Shown one piece after another: positions 8,510-17,258 of a stretch of 64,000 nucleotides of DNA. The notes beneath the pieces are model-generated. The model was not told where the DNA came from. It saw only the letters and a list, made by a program, of their open reading frames with translations, and made no database searches. The number at the start of each line of letters is the position of its first letter. Within the stretch, counting starts at the first letter, position 1. Origin of the DNA: Umboniibacter marinipuniceus (lineage in GTDB: Bacteria > Pseudomonadota > Gammaproteobacteria > Pseudomonadales > DSM-25080); NCBI RefSeq assembly GCF_003688415.1, contig NZ_REFJ01000001.1, positions 478,645 to 542,644 of the forward strand, given 5' to 3'. A program made the position numbers and the translations under genes.

Positions 8510-8535
8510 AGGCAGTCCTTCGGGACTGCCTTTTT
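8510..8535 (+). terminator. Intrinsic terminator after the TonB receptor gene
   Basis: A 9-bp stem AGGCAGTCC (8510-8518) with GGACTGCCT (8523-8531) closes a TTCG tetraloop and runs into five T residues. A second small hairpin, TCAGGGA with TCCCTGA, lies just upstream at about 8483-8499. Confidence 0.92.
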
Positions 8536-8611
8536 ATTATCTGTCGCTTTTAGTCACGCCCGCTGTGTAGATAAATTTCCGTTGTACTAAACCTTCGATT
8601 TACCCAACACT

Positions 8612-8688
8612 TGATAGCTGATAGCTGATAGCTGATAGCTGATAGCTGATAGCTGATAGCTGATAGCTGATAGCTGATAGCTGATAGT
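8612..8688. repeat. Tandem repeat, 10 exact copies of TGATAGC plus one degenerate
   Basis: Ten uninterrupted copies of the heptamer TGATAGC cover 8612-8681; an eleventh reads TGATAGT. The array lies in the 402-base gap after the TonB receptor, ending about 71 bases before the start of an outer-membrane protein gene, so it probably occupies that gene's promoter or leader. Seven-base steps would rotate any flanking sites around the helix. Apart from this and the terminator I see nothing else in the gap. Confidence 0.95.
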
Positions 8689-8759
8689 TGATTGTGCAAC
8701 ATTGGGTTGCTAGAGTGATTGCTCGTAAGGATTTGTAGTATTTCAAGGAACCGAAATTT

Positions 8760-9455
8760 ATGAATAGTAAGAAACGTATTTCCTTAAGCTTGGGTGGAGC
8801 GTTGGTCGTTCTGACTGCATCGTCAACCACCTTGGCTGATGGTGTTGGACAGTGGTTCTCAGAAGACGTCAGGCTTGGCGTGGGAGCGGTTTATGAAACC
8901 TCAACGTACACCCAGAACGAAATCTGGTCGGGTGATGTGTGTTGTTCCAGTATTAGTGTCACAGAGAGTGATTACGGTTGGTCGCTAGGACTTGATGTAA
9001 AGATCTATGAGGGGCTCCGTTTCTACGCCGCGGGAATGGGTGGCTATGGCAACGAATACGTGGTTGCTAACACCTCACAGAATTATTTGTTTATTGATCC
9101 GAGCCTACCTCCGCCGTCACCAATCACTACTACCGAGCGCTTCACTCGGACGACAGATTCAGCCTTTGAATATGGGCTTCGTTATGAGTTTGAGTTTGAC
9201 GCCTTCTCGCCGTTTATATCAGTAGGTAAGAGCCATCATAGCTACACCTATCAATATTGGTCTAGCGTTGACAGAGGGGATGGTACTCCGCCAACGATAT
9301 CAGAAGGTGGGCGACGTTCACTGGGGCCGCAAGACGCGAGCGAGACAACGGTAGGCGTGGGAGTACTCCTTTTCGAGAGCATGGAGCTGGAATACAAGCT
9401 TGGCACTGATAGTGATGCTGACTTCAGTCAGTTGAGTTTGATGTGGAAGTTTTAA
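8760..9455 (+). CDS. Predicted outer-membrane beta-barrel protein, 231 aa
   Basis: An exported protein with a signal peptide (about 1-26, ending TTLA). The mature part alternates polar and aromatic residues in short strands and ends with the barrel-like LSLMWKF, ending in Phe as outer-membrane proteins commonly do. It resembles small 8-stranded OmpA- or OmpW-like barrels in size, but I do not recognise a specific family. AAGGA precedes the ATG. Its leader carries the 7-bp tandem repeat, so its expression may vary between cells. It converges on the agmatinase gene across a bidirectional terminator. Confidence 0.75.
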   Translation: MNSKKRISLSLGGALVVLTASSTTLADGVGQWFSEDVRLGVGAVYETSTYTQNEIWSGDVCCSSISVTESDYGWSLGLDVKIYEGLRFYAAGMGGYGNEYVVANTSQNYLFIDPSLPPPSPITTTERFTRTTDSAFEYGLRYEFEFDAFSPFISVGKSHHSYTYQYWSSVDRGDGTPPTISEGGRRSLGPQDASETTVGVGVLLFESMELEYKLGTDSDADFSQLSLMWKF

Positions 9456-9461
9456 TTTAGC

Positions 9462-9507
9462 AACAACCAGGCTATTGCTGCGAAATCGCAGTGCTAGCCT
9501 TGTTGTT
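9462..9507. terminator. Bidirectional hairpin between the barrel protein and ureohydrolase genes
   Basis: Thirteen-base arms (9462-9474 and 9495-9507) pair with one mismatch and enclose a second hairpin, CTGCGA with TCGCAG. It fills the 66-base gap between two convergent stop codons. Neither side has a long T run, so efficiency is uncertain. Confidence 0.7.
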
Positions 9508-9521
9508 ATGCTGGTGGCTAT

Positions 9522-10451
9522 TTAGCGCGCCTTGGACGCTATCATGTACAAAAACTGCAAGGCAATGGTAGCGCCCGCTAGTGCCGTAATTTCCGATTGG
9601 TCGTAGGCCGGAGAAACTTCAACCAAATCGCAACCCACCAAGTTTATATCTCTCAAGCCTTGCAGTACCTGCAGGATCTTGTTGGTGCTCAATCCTCCAA
9701 CAACTGGGGTTCCGGTACCCGGCGCATAGGCGGGGTCCAGACAGTCGATATCAAAGCTCAAATACACCTTGTTGTCGCCAACGCGGTCTTTGATCCGCTG
9801 CACAATATCTTCCACCGTGGAATTGTTGGCATCGTGTGCATCGATCACTTCAAAGGGATGACCCGCTCGGTGGTAGCTTGTGCGAATGCCAACTTGAATT
9901 GACGAAGCGGGATCAATCAAACCCTCGTTAGGCGCGTGGTAGAACATTGAACCGTGCGAGTAGCGTTCGTCCTCTTTGTAGCTGTCCGTATGCGCATCAA
10001 AGTGAATCAAGCTGAGCTTTCCATGATGCTTGGCATGCCCGCGCAACAGCGGAAGCGTCACAAAATGATCGCCGCCAAAGCTGACTAAGGTCTTACCGGC
10101 ACTGACAATCTTGAAGGCAGCCTCTTCAACTTGACTAAGCATATGCTCACTATCACCAAAGTAGAATTGCACATCGCCATAATCGATTGGGGATAGCACC
10201 TCATCGACGGAAAAATCCCAGGGCCAACGATAACCCTCCCACTTCAAGTTGCCACTTGCTTGGCGAACCGCATTGGGACCGCTTCGAGCGCCCGCTCGGC
10301 CCGAGGTGGCGAGATCGTATGGTACTCCCATAATGACCGTGTCACACGAAGCATCCAATTTTCGGCTCAGCGGAAAACCCATGAAACTAAATTGGTTGGC
10401 AAACATCGAATAGTCTTCGCGTAAAAAGGTATTATCATCGCTATGACTCAT
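9522..10451 (-). CDS. Agmatinase/guanidino-acid ureohydrolase (SpeB-type)
   Basis: A di-manganese ureohydrolase that cleaves a guanidino group to urea and an amine. The metal ligands are present: His129 in GGDH, Asp152, His154 and Asp156 in FDAHTD, and Asp234 and Asp236 in SFDIDCLDP; His166 lies in HGSMF. Length (309 aa) is typical of agmatinase and guanidinobutyrase. The ATG at 10451 is chosen because GGAG lies about seven bases upstream; an ATG six bases earlier is too close to it. Divergent from the APC permease. Product could be putrescine from agmatine or GABA from guanidinobutyrate; sequence alone does not decide. It fits with the omega-aminotransferase at 3517-4890. Confidence 0.88.
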   Translation of the reverse strand: MSHSDDNTFLREDYSMFANQFSFMGFPLSRKLDASCDTVIMGVPYDLATSGRAGARSGPNAVRQASGNLKWEGYRWPWDFSVDEVLSPIDYGDVQFYFGDSEHMLSQVEEAAFKIVSAGKTLVSFGGDHFVTLPLLRGHAKHHGKLSLIHFDAHTDSYKEDERYSHGSMFYHAPNEGLIDPASSIQVGIRTSYHRAGHPFEVIDAHDANNSTVEDIVQRIKDRVGDNKVYLSFDIDCLDPAYAPGTGTPVVGGLSTNKILQVLQGLRDINLVGCDLVEVSPAYDQSEITALAGATIALQFLYMIASKAR

Positions 10452-10533
10452 AGCCATCTCCGTGTAGATTGGTGTTAAAGGCGGCTTAAAAGGCCGCTTG
10501 GTATTGATAATAATAAAGCATAATGGAATTACA

Positions 10534-11895
10534 ATGACAGACACCATTTCACACATAAAAACCTTGGACCGACGCGATATGGTGCTATTTACCGTATCGG
10601 CAATCCTCCTCTTAGATACACTGGCCGCGGCAGCTTCTGTGGGCGTATCTAGTTTGACCTGGTGGGTACTACTTGGATTCGTTTTCTATCTCCCCTTTGC
10701 ATTGATTTGCGCTGAAATGGGTTGTGCTTATCCGGAGCAGGGGGGGATTTATGCTTGGATTAGAGATGCTTACGGTAAGCGTTGGGCCTCACGAGCATCT
10801 TGGTGCTATTGGGTGAATACCGCGGTATGGATTCCCGCCATTTACATCCTATTTGCAGGAATCTTCTCGCAACTCTTTATGCCAGATCTGTCCTTAAACT
10901 GGCAAATAGGGATTGGCATAGTGCTCACATGGATAGCAATGCTAAGCAATTGTATCGCGCTCAATATTGGCAAATGGGTGCCTAACCTAGGCGGTATTTT
11001 TAAAATCCTGATCTTCAGCGCCGTCATCTTGGGTGCTTGGCAGTTTGCGCAGGGTACTACTATCGCGAATCCAATTAACTGGGACAGTTTAGCCATCAGC
11101 ATTGATTCCGGCTCACAATATTTACCGGCCATTATTTATGGGATGTTGGGCTTTGAATTGATTAGTGCGAGTAGTGCGGAAATGAAGGATCCTAAGCGAG
11201 ATGTTCCGTGGTCCATTTTTGTTTCCGGTATTCTGATCATCGGATTTTATATTCTCGGAACCCTAGCTGTTCTGGTGGCTATACCAAGTGGTGAAATCAA
11301 TCTTGTAGAAGGATTAGTTGATACCCTCAACGCGTTCTTTAGCGATTTCGCCTTCGGTGGTGTGTTAGTGATGGTTCTTGGGGTCTTAGCGCTCTTCACT
11401 TTTTTCTCCAATGGCGTTACCTGGGGTATGGGTTCTAACCGTGCTGCGCAGGAAGCTGCGGTGGGTGGAGAGCTACCTAACTTTTTTGCGATCAGTTCCA
11501 AGTCAAAGGGAGCGCCAGTGGGTGCTGCCATCGCGATGGGTGTTGTGAGCACATTGCTATTGCTGCTTTATGGCTTCATGGCTGGCAATAACGAAGATCT
11601 CTTCTGGACGCTATTTGCCTTTAGTGCGGTCATCTTTCTCTTACCGTATCAGGGACTCTTCTTGGCTTTTTTGAAGTTGCGCCGAGTGGACGCTGAACGA
11701 ACGCGTCCGTTTAAAATACCTGGAGGCTATCCAATAGCCTTGCTGTGTGGATTTGGCTGTGTGCTAGTGCTCGCACTCACTAAGATACTTTTCATGTATG
11801 TGCCAGGAGAAGGTGTTCAGTGGGCGGTATTGTTGGGTGTTATTGTCACGTGTTTAGTTGGAGAGGTATTTATCCGATCTTCGGAAGGGAAATAA
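10534..11895 (+). CDS. APC-superfamily amino acid/polyamine permease
   Basis: A 453-residue inner-membrane transporter with about 12 hydrophobic segments. The N-terminal LDRRDMVLFTVSAILLLDT and the CAEMGCAYPEQGGIYAWI segment match the amino acid-polyamine-organocation superfamily, where helix 1 and the P-E-x-GG-x-Y-x-W motif are typical. The ATG at 10534 is preferred over 10498, which would lie inside the divergent promoter region. Its divergent partner is the ureohydrolase, so the cargo is plausibly a guanidino or amine compound. The 82-base gap between the two starts contains a small inverted repeat, GCGGC with GCCGC (10481-10497), but no TGTGATCACA. Confidence 0.87.
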   Translation: MTDTISHIKTLDRRDMVLFTVSAILLLDTLAAAASVGVSSLTWWVLLGFVFYLPFALICAEMGCAYPEQGGIYAWIRDAYGKRWASRASWCYWVNTAVWIPAIYILFAGIFSQLFMPDLSLNWQIGIGIVLTWIAMLSNCIALNIGKWVPNLGGIFKILIFSAVILGAWQFAQGTTIANPINWDSLAISIDSGSQYLPAIIYGMLGFELISASSAEMKDPKRDVPWSIFVSGILIIGFYILGTLAVLVAIPSGEINLVEGLVDTLNAFFSDFAFGGVLVMVLGVLALFTFFSNGVTWGMGSNRAAQEAAVGGELPNFFAISSKSKGAPVGAAIAMGVVSTLLLLLYGFMAGNNEDLFWTLFAFSAVIFLLPYQGLFLAFLKLRRVDAERTRPFKIPGGYPIALLCGFGCVLVLALTKILFMYVPGEGVQWAVLLGVIVTCLVGEVFIRSSEGK

Positions 11896-11922
11896 TTGAC
11901 TCGTGTACGGCGTTCATAATAA

Positions 11923-11932
11923 TGTGATCACA
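11923..11932. promoter_or_regulatory. Operator-like palindrome before the amidohydrolase
   Basis: Exact TGTGATCACA, 26-35 bases upstream of the start codon and directly after a possible promoter (TTGACT at 11896-11901, TAATAA at 11917-11922, 15-base spacer). It also lies 28 bases after the permease stop codon. Confidence 0.78.
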
Positions 11933-11957
11933 AAAATAATTAGCGAGTAAGAATTTT

Positions 11958-13919
11958 ATGTCCACGAAGCGAACGTTAGCCTTAGTTCTATCTGGCCTTG
12001 TACTAGTAATGGGGTGCACACCCGAACGACCATCGGCAGATAAATACTTCTTTAACGGAACCATCTATACGGCCGATGCCGATCAGAGTGTTGTTGAGGC
12101 CATGGCGCTGAAGGGCGATAAGATTCTTGCCGTTGGCTCTGTCGAAGAGGTGAGTGTATTTGTTACTGATCAGACTGAACAAATTGATTTAGCGAATCAA
12201 TTTTTAATGCCCGGTATCCACGATAGTCATATTCACCCACTACTTGCGCTAGAGCAAACTACTTGCGTCTTGCCAGATCAAAACGAGTTTGATCTGGCTG
12301 AGCTCGTCGGCACACTGCAAACATGCGTGACAGAGCATCCTAGCCTGCCTGATGAAGGCGGGTGGATAACAGTGAGTCAGTTTAATGGCTACGGTTCTGA
12401 TAGCCCGGTATTCCTGGGAGATTACCCCGATATCGCCACGGGCTTAGATGAAGTTTCTTCAAAACACAAAATCATTCTCATTGGCAATGATGGACACGCC
12501 TACGCGGTCAACCACTATGCGCTGCAACGTGCAGCAACCTTTCAAGGAGAGGCTATTGTCATCAATGCAGACACGCTTAGTAACGAGCTAAGCAGCTATA
12601 GAGAACTCATCCCCTTGAACGAAGCGGGTAAGCCTAAGGGGCAGCTCCGCAGTCAGGCAGCCTGGGACCTATTCAAGTATGAAACTACTACCGTAGAGCA
12701 GTTCATCGCCCGTGCCGACGAAATTAATCAATACTTCCTAAGTAATGGTATTACCGCGCTAAGTGAGGCGTGGGCGGCTGAGCGGGATATAGCTGTATAT
12801 TCCGCCCTCGCTGAGGCTAACGACTTAGCCCCTCGCGTCAGCCTTTCCTATGGGCTGAAAAAAGACGTTCACGTGAACGAGAGTGGGGAGCTTGAACTAG
12901 ATATGCTTATTGATGATGTGCGGGAAGCTCAAACAGCATTAGCCGCCTTCGACAGACTGAGCATTGAAGGAATCAAACTATTCGTAGACGGAGTCATTGA
13001 ATATCCTACGCAAACCGCGGCGCTATTTGAGCCCTATAAATCGGCGGAGATAGCAGCGAATGGGGATACGCATTATGACGATCACACCAGCATCGCTCGT
13101 GGCTATCTTGAGCTCCAGCCAGAGGCTGTTGGTCGCCTAGTTAACCGCGCAGACCAAGAAGGCTTAGTTATGCACTTCCATGCCATTGGGGATAGGGCGG
13201 TGAGTATTGCGCTAGATGCTGTCGCGGTGGCAAGATCCGAGCGAGACAGTAAGCTGCCTCACAATATTTCCCACTTGCAGTTGGTTCAGCGTGAAGATAT
13301 ACCTCGTTTTGCCGAGTTAGAGGTCTTTGCCACCCCTACGCCATCTTGGTTCACGCCTTGGCAGGCCTATGACCAATCGGTTATACCGTTTATCTCCAAG
13401 GTGGCTAATATCTATGATGTGGATGACCTCTATCGTGAAGATAGTGAATACCTGCGCAATGTATATCCGGCCGAGTCTATTCGCAGCGCCGGTGGGATGC
13501 TGTCCTTCGGTAGTGATGCGCCAGTAGACTTTCAAGGTCCTAGACCGTTTACCAATATCGTTGGGGCATTCTTAAGGGCCGATTGGGTTGCTGAGAATGC
13601 CTTAGACGAAGAAAGTGAATGGCAATGGGTGGTGATGAACGCTGCCGAACGACTCTCGATGAAAGACGTCTTGGATGCTTATACAATCAACGGGGCAAAA
13701 GCCATGAGACATGCGCAGCAGACTGGCTCACTTGAAGTAGGAAAGCACGCTGACTTCATCATTCTTAATAATGATTTATTAGCCCTTGCTTCGGTATTCG
13801 ATCCGAGTGATGAGGAAACGGCTGAGTCAATCTACAACGCCTGCGATAAGCTTTACGATGACAGTTACTGCACCACCGAAGTCATTGCAACCTACATTAA
13901 TGGCGCTCGCGTTTTTTAA
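11958..13919 (+). CDS. YtcJ-type amidohydrolase lipoprotein
   Basis: A metal-dependent amidohydrolase of the long YtcJ/N-substituted-formamide-deformylase group (653 aa). A lipobox VLVMGC puts the lipid on Cys20, so the enzyme is periplasmic or outer-membrane anchored. The metal-binding HxH is His91 and His93 in DSHIHP, and further ligands are plausible at HFHAIGDRA (about 415) and SFGSDAPVD (about 516). It should hydrolyse an amide, formamide or related C-N bond. An operator palindrome overlaps its promoter, so it is probably co-regulated with the TonB receptor and aminotransferase. A possible role is trimming an imported compound in the periplasm. Confidence 0.85.
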   Translation: MSTKRTLALVLSGLVLVMGCTPERPSADKYFFNGTIYTADADQSVVEAMALKGDKILAVGSVEEVSVFVTDQTEQIDLANQFLMPGIHDSHIHPLLALEQTTCVLPDQNEFDLAELVGTLQTCVTEHPSLPDEGGWITVSQFNGYGSDSPVFLGDYPDIATGLDEVSSKHKIILIGNDGHAYAVNHYALQRAATFQGEAIVINADTLSNELSSYRELIPLNEAGKPKGQLRSQAAWDLFKYETTTVEQFIARADEINQYFLSNGITALSEAWAAERDIAVYSALAEANDLAPRVSLSYGLKKDVHVNESGELELDMLIDDVREAQTALAAFDRLSIEGIKLFVDGVIEYPTQTAALFEPYKSAEIAANGDTHYDDHTSIARGYLELQPEAVGRLVNRADQEGLVMHFHAIGDRAVSIALDAVAVARSERDSKLPHNISHLQLVQREDIPRFAELEVFATPTPSWFTPWQAYDQSVIPFISKVANIYDVDDLYREDSEYLRNVYPAESIRSAGGMLSFGSDAPVDFQGPRPFTNIVGAFLRADWVAENALDEESEWQWVVMNAAERLSMKDVLDAYTINGAKAMRHAQQTGSLEVGKHADFIILNNDLLALASVFDPSDEETAESIYNACDKLYDDSYCTTEVIATYINGARVF

Positions 13920-13935
13920 AGTGAACCGCTAATTC

Positions 13936-13970
13936 AACGATGACGCACTGAATGAAGGTGCGTTGTCGTT
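13936..13970 (+). terminator. Terminator-like hairpin after the amidohydrolase gene
   Basis: Thirteen-base arms (13936-13948 and 13958-13970) pair with two G-T wobbles. The T run is weak. It starts 17 bases after the stop codon. Confidence 0.6.
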
Positions 13971-14085
13971 AACCTTTCATCTCTAAATTTGTGCCGTCCA
14001 GCCCAGTATTCTTCGACCTCTTGAAATAAATTCACGAGAAGATGAAAAACGGTCTTGTTTGTTTTTTGATCAATTTCTTGCCTGT

Positions 14086-14095
14086 TGTGATCACA
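14086..14095. promoter_or_regulatory. Operator-like palindrome before the SGNH esterase
   Basis: Exact TGTGATCACA, 110-119 bases upstream of the esterase start. A related TTTTGATCAATTT lies at about 14064-14076. The 285-base gap holds these and the hairpin at 13936-13970. Confidence 0.76.
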
Positions 14096-14204
14096 TCACG
14101 CCAAAATGAATAATCACTCAACCAGGTAATTACTACGTTTGGTGATTGGGAGCCTTCTAAATAACTATAACAACGGGCTCATCATTTCGCATAAGGAATA
14201 GAAT

Positions 14205-16226
14205 ATGAAACTGCTTAAAACAATTGGGACTTGTTCATTGCTGGCCGCATTATCAATGCCAAGCCTTGCAGCGTTTGTAGATCCAAGCAATACCAATATC
14301 CAGTACACCGGGCGCTGGAATTTTGATAACCCCTCCGAGCCATGGGTAGCATGGCAAGGATCAAGCATCAAGATTCGCTTTGATGGTACTCGTCTTGCTG
14401 GCGACTTTGACCCAGGAGATGGTACTGAACAATTTCGTGTCATTATTGACGGTGTGCCTTCAGAGCCACGTTTATACATGGACCCCGAGCGCGCCGAGTA
14501 TGTTCTGGCAGAAGGGCTATCCCCGGGCATACATACAGTTGAGTTGTTTAAGGAAACTTTCTACAACACCAACTTAACTGTTTATGGTTTTGATCTAGAT
14601 GGAACGATCCTTGCTCCACCCGCAAGACCAGACCTTCGCATTGAGTTCTTTGGCGATTCCAATATGGATGGGACCTCAAATTACAGCGAGCGAGATTCCG
14701 GTGATTCGGGTACCTATTATGCCTTCCCAGCAATGGTGAGTCGCATGTTAGGTGCGGAGATGCATTTGGCCGCCGTTGGTGGTGCGAAGCTTGATGGCGG
14801 TCAGGATAACGATGTCACGTCGTTTATCTTCTCAGATGACTACTATAATCAGGACGCCAGCTATCGAAGCGGTTTTGATCCGCATATCATCGTTGTCAAC
14901 GCTGGCGCAAATGATGTTGGCGCTCCGGTAAACAAAATTAAAGGCCGCTATAAAACGGTTATTGCCGATCTGCGTTCAGTTTATGGTGATGCGGTTCATA
15001 TCGTCTTGATGAATGCCTACGGTTGGGATTTGAACGAGCCGGCCAATTATGTTGATGACGTGGTTGCTGAGGTGGGTGGCAATCTGTCTGCACTCAAGTA
15101 TTCCTGGCTGTGGGAGCAATTTCATGGCTCACAATGGGAGCATTCTGGCGAAGCTCATATGCTGGTGGATCATTTAGAGTCTATTAACCCCGCTTGGAGC
15201 AGGATTCAGCCTAACGACTTCATTGACGGCTTTGGTCGCGGTGGGGACGTTGCCAATGGTAGCTTTGAGCACGTAGCGCCGTTTGGTGGTTTTGGCTGGC
15301 GCTATTTTGATGGTGGCGTTGAGCGAATCCAGAATACTGCGGAAGCGGTGGATGGGGATTACTACCTCCGCTTAGAGCAGGGTGAAGAAGTCCATCAGCC
15401 TATTGACGCAACCGGTGATCAATTACCTGGCGCGACAGTAGGCGGCGAGAGCTACGCATTTACGCTATCGATGAGAGCCGCAACCCCAGGGGCAACGGCG
15501 AAGATCTCAACGCACTTCCAAGGGCAGGAAATCTACACTCACGATGATGACCCTTCTACCTTCCAAGAAACTAGCTTCGCACTGACTTCTGAGTGGGCGG
15601 ATTATACCCACTACTCAACGTCGGCAGCCGGAATTTGGACCGTTTATAGCTATATCATCGCCGAAGCCGGAACGATTGAAGTGGATAATGTGCGCATGGC
15701 ACTGGTAGGTAATCCGCCCAATAATGCCGCACCTACCGCTGACTTCAGCTCAGTGGTTGATCAATTGAGCGTATCATTCACGGATACTAGCTCCGACTCA
15801 GATGGAAGTGTGGTTGCGTGGAATTGGGACTTTGGGGACGGCAATTCCTCCACGCAACAGAATCCTACTCATAGTTATGCTGTTGCTGGTGATTACACCG
15901 TAAGCTTGTTAGTTGAAGATAACGAGGGCACCTCAGCCTCTGCGAATCAGCAGCTTACCGTTTCGGATACCACCGGTGGCGGAGAGATTTCTGCCAGTGT
16001 CTGGTCACAGAACCTCCGCCGCGGCCGTTTGACCGTTCAGCTTAACTGGTCGGGAGCCGTCGGAACGAATGTTGAGGTTTATCGTGATGGTAGCCTTAGA
16101 GCAACTACCGCTAACGACGGAAACTACAAGGATACGGATTCCGGTGTAAGTGGTACTTCCTTCACCTATCAGATCTGTGAGGTGGGTGGTTCAGTATGTT
16201 CGAATCCACTGAGCGTTGATTTTTAG
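14205..16226 (+). CDS. Exported SGNH/CE2-like esterase with a PKD domain
   Basis: A secreted multidomain enzyme. Signal peptide (about 1-22); an N-terminal beta-jelly-roll-like part (24-135) resembling that of family 2 carbohydrate esterases; an SGNH hydrolase domain with FFGDSN (nucleophile Ser152) and NAGANDVG (block III Asn); a region around 340-500 resembling a carbohydrate-binding module; a PKD domain (about 508-590, DSDGSVVAWNWDFGDG); and a C-terminal fibronectin-like strand region. Expected activity is removal of acetyl or acyl groups from a polysaccharide or glycan. The catalytic acid/His pair is probably in HMLVDH. An operator copy links it to the amine-catabolism block, which is unexpected. 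Strong terminator after the stop. Confidence 0.8.
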   Translation: MKLLKTIGTCSLLAALSMPSLAAFVDPSNTNIQYTGRWNFDNPSEPWVAWQGSSIKIRFDGTRLAGDFDPGDGTEQFRVIIDGVPSEPRLYMDPERAEYVLAEGLSPGIHTVELFKETFYNTNLTVYGFDLDGTILAPPARPDLRIEFFGDSNMDGTSNYSERDSGDSGTYYAFPAMVSRMLGAEMHLAAVGGAKLDGGQDNDVTSFIFSDDYYNQDASYRSGFDPHIIVVNAGANDVGAPVNKIKGRYKTVIADLRSVYGDAVHIVLMNAYGWDLNEPANYVDDVVAEVGGNLSALKYSWLWEQFHGSQWEHSGEAHMLVDHLESINPAWSRIQPNDFIDGFGRGGDVANGSFEHVAPFGGFGWRYFDGGVERIQNTAEAVDGDYYLRLEQGEEVHQPIDATGDQLPGATVGGESYAFTLSMRAATPGATAKISTHFQGQEIYTHDDDPSTFQETSFALTSEWADYTHYSTSAAGIWTVYSYIIAEAGTIEVDNVRMALVGNPPNNAAPTADFSSVVDQLSVSFTDTSSDSDGSVVAWNWDFGDGNSSTQQNPTHSYAVAGDYTVSLLVEDNEGTSASANQQLTVSDTTGGGEISASVWSQNLRRGRLTVQLNWSGAVGTNVEVYRDGSLRATTANDGNYKDTDSGVSGTSFTYQICEVGGSVCSNPLSVDF

Positions 16227-16259
16227 TAGCTGAAGTTTGAGACATTGTGCTAGTTTTAA

Positions 16260-16287
16260 GGGGTGACGTGAGTCACCCCTTTTTTTT
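16260..16287 (+). terminator. Intrinsic terminator after the SGNH esterase gene
   Basis: Eight-bp stem GGGGTGAC (16260-16267) with GTCACCCC (16272-16279), GTGA tetraloop, eight T residues after it. Confidence 0.95.
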
Positions 16288-16352
16288 GAGCTAATCGTGG
16301 TGGCTACTCATCACATTGAATCGTTACTAACGAAACTAACGAGGAAATAATA

Positions 16353-17195
16353 ATGGAAATGACAGAGGCTGAAGTCATCGTTGCTGACGTGACAACGTGG
16401 TTTCAAGATTACCACGAACTTATCGTAGAGATTGGTTTGAAAGCACTCTTTGCACTGCTGATTTTTCTTATTGGTACTTATGTTGCAGGCGTAGTTCGGC
16501 GCCAAACAGATAAGCGCCTCAAATCTCGTGGTGTAGACCCGGCGGTAAGCGGCTTTGTGGCCAAGATTATTCAGATTACCATTGTGGGTGCCGTACTGGT
16601 TGCAACGCTAAATGAAATAGGCGTTGAAACAACCTCGTTGGTTGCGGTGCTGGGTGCTGCGGGTTTAGCAATTGGTCTGGCGTTGAAGGACTCACTTTCA
16701 AATTTCTCCTCGGGCGTCATGATTATTGTGCTCAAGCCCTTTCGCTCTGGAGACTTCATTGAAGCCTCGGGGATTGTAGGGGTGGTCAAAACCATTGAAT
16801 TGTTTTCTACTAAGTTGGTAACTCCCGACAACAAAGTAATTATTTTGCCTAATTCAACCGTGTACGCATCTGAGATCACTAATTATTCAGCCCTACCCAC
16901 GCGACGGGTTGATATAGTTGTTGGTATTAGTTATGAGTCAGATATGCGCGACGCCAAGTCTGTTATTATGACGGCATTGAAGGCAAATGATTTTGTGCTG
17001 AATGAGCCCGAGCCGGTGGTGGCCGTGTCAGAATTGGCAGATAGTTCAGTAAACCTAGTGGTTAGGCCTTGGGTTAACACTGCCGACTATTGGATGGCTC
17101 GTTTCGCGATCATCGAGGACGTGAAGCGTGCCTTAGACGATAATGACATTACCATTCCATTCCCGCAAATGGATGTCCATTTCGACAAGGGTTAA
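16353..17195 (+). CDS. MscS-family small-conductance mechanosensitive channel
   Basis: A 280-residue inner-membrane channel close in size to E. coli MscS. Three hydrophobic helices lie at about 25-50, 65-88 and 93-122; the third is the Gly/Ala-rich pore helix (VLGAAGLAIGLALKDSLSNF). The cytoplasmic beta domain follows, with the LPNSTVYASEITNYS stretch that corresponds to the conserved PN motif. It opens under membrane tension and releases solutes on hypo-osmotic shock. GAGGAA precedes the ATG. It stands between a strong terminator and the S10 peptidase gene. Confidence 0.93.
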   Translation: MEMTEAEVIVADVTTWFQDYHELIVEIGLKALFALLIFLIGTYVAGVVRRQTDKRLKSRGVDPAVSGFVAKIIQITIVGAVLVATLNEIGVETTSLVAVLGAAGLAIGLALKDSLSNFSSGVMIIVLKPFRSGDFIEASGIVGVVKTIELFSTKLVTPDNKVIILPNSTVYASEITNYSALPTRRVDIVVGISYESDMRDAKSVIMTALKANDFVLNEPEPVVAVSELADSSVNLVVRPWVNTADYWMARFAIIEDVKRALDDNDITIPFPQMDVHFDKG

Positions 17196-17258
17196 GTCAC
17201 GATTGGGCGCTGCGGATAACTTTCCACAGCGCACAAATTTTTTAATGGGGTAAGAGAC

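Noticed and set aside
8600-8830. 76-codon frame reading through the TGATAGC array
   Set aside because: The repeat period of 7 gives a periodic peptide by chance and the frame runs antisense into the barrel protein gene.
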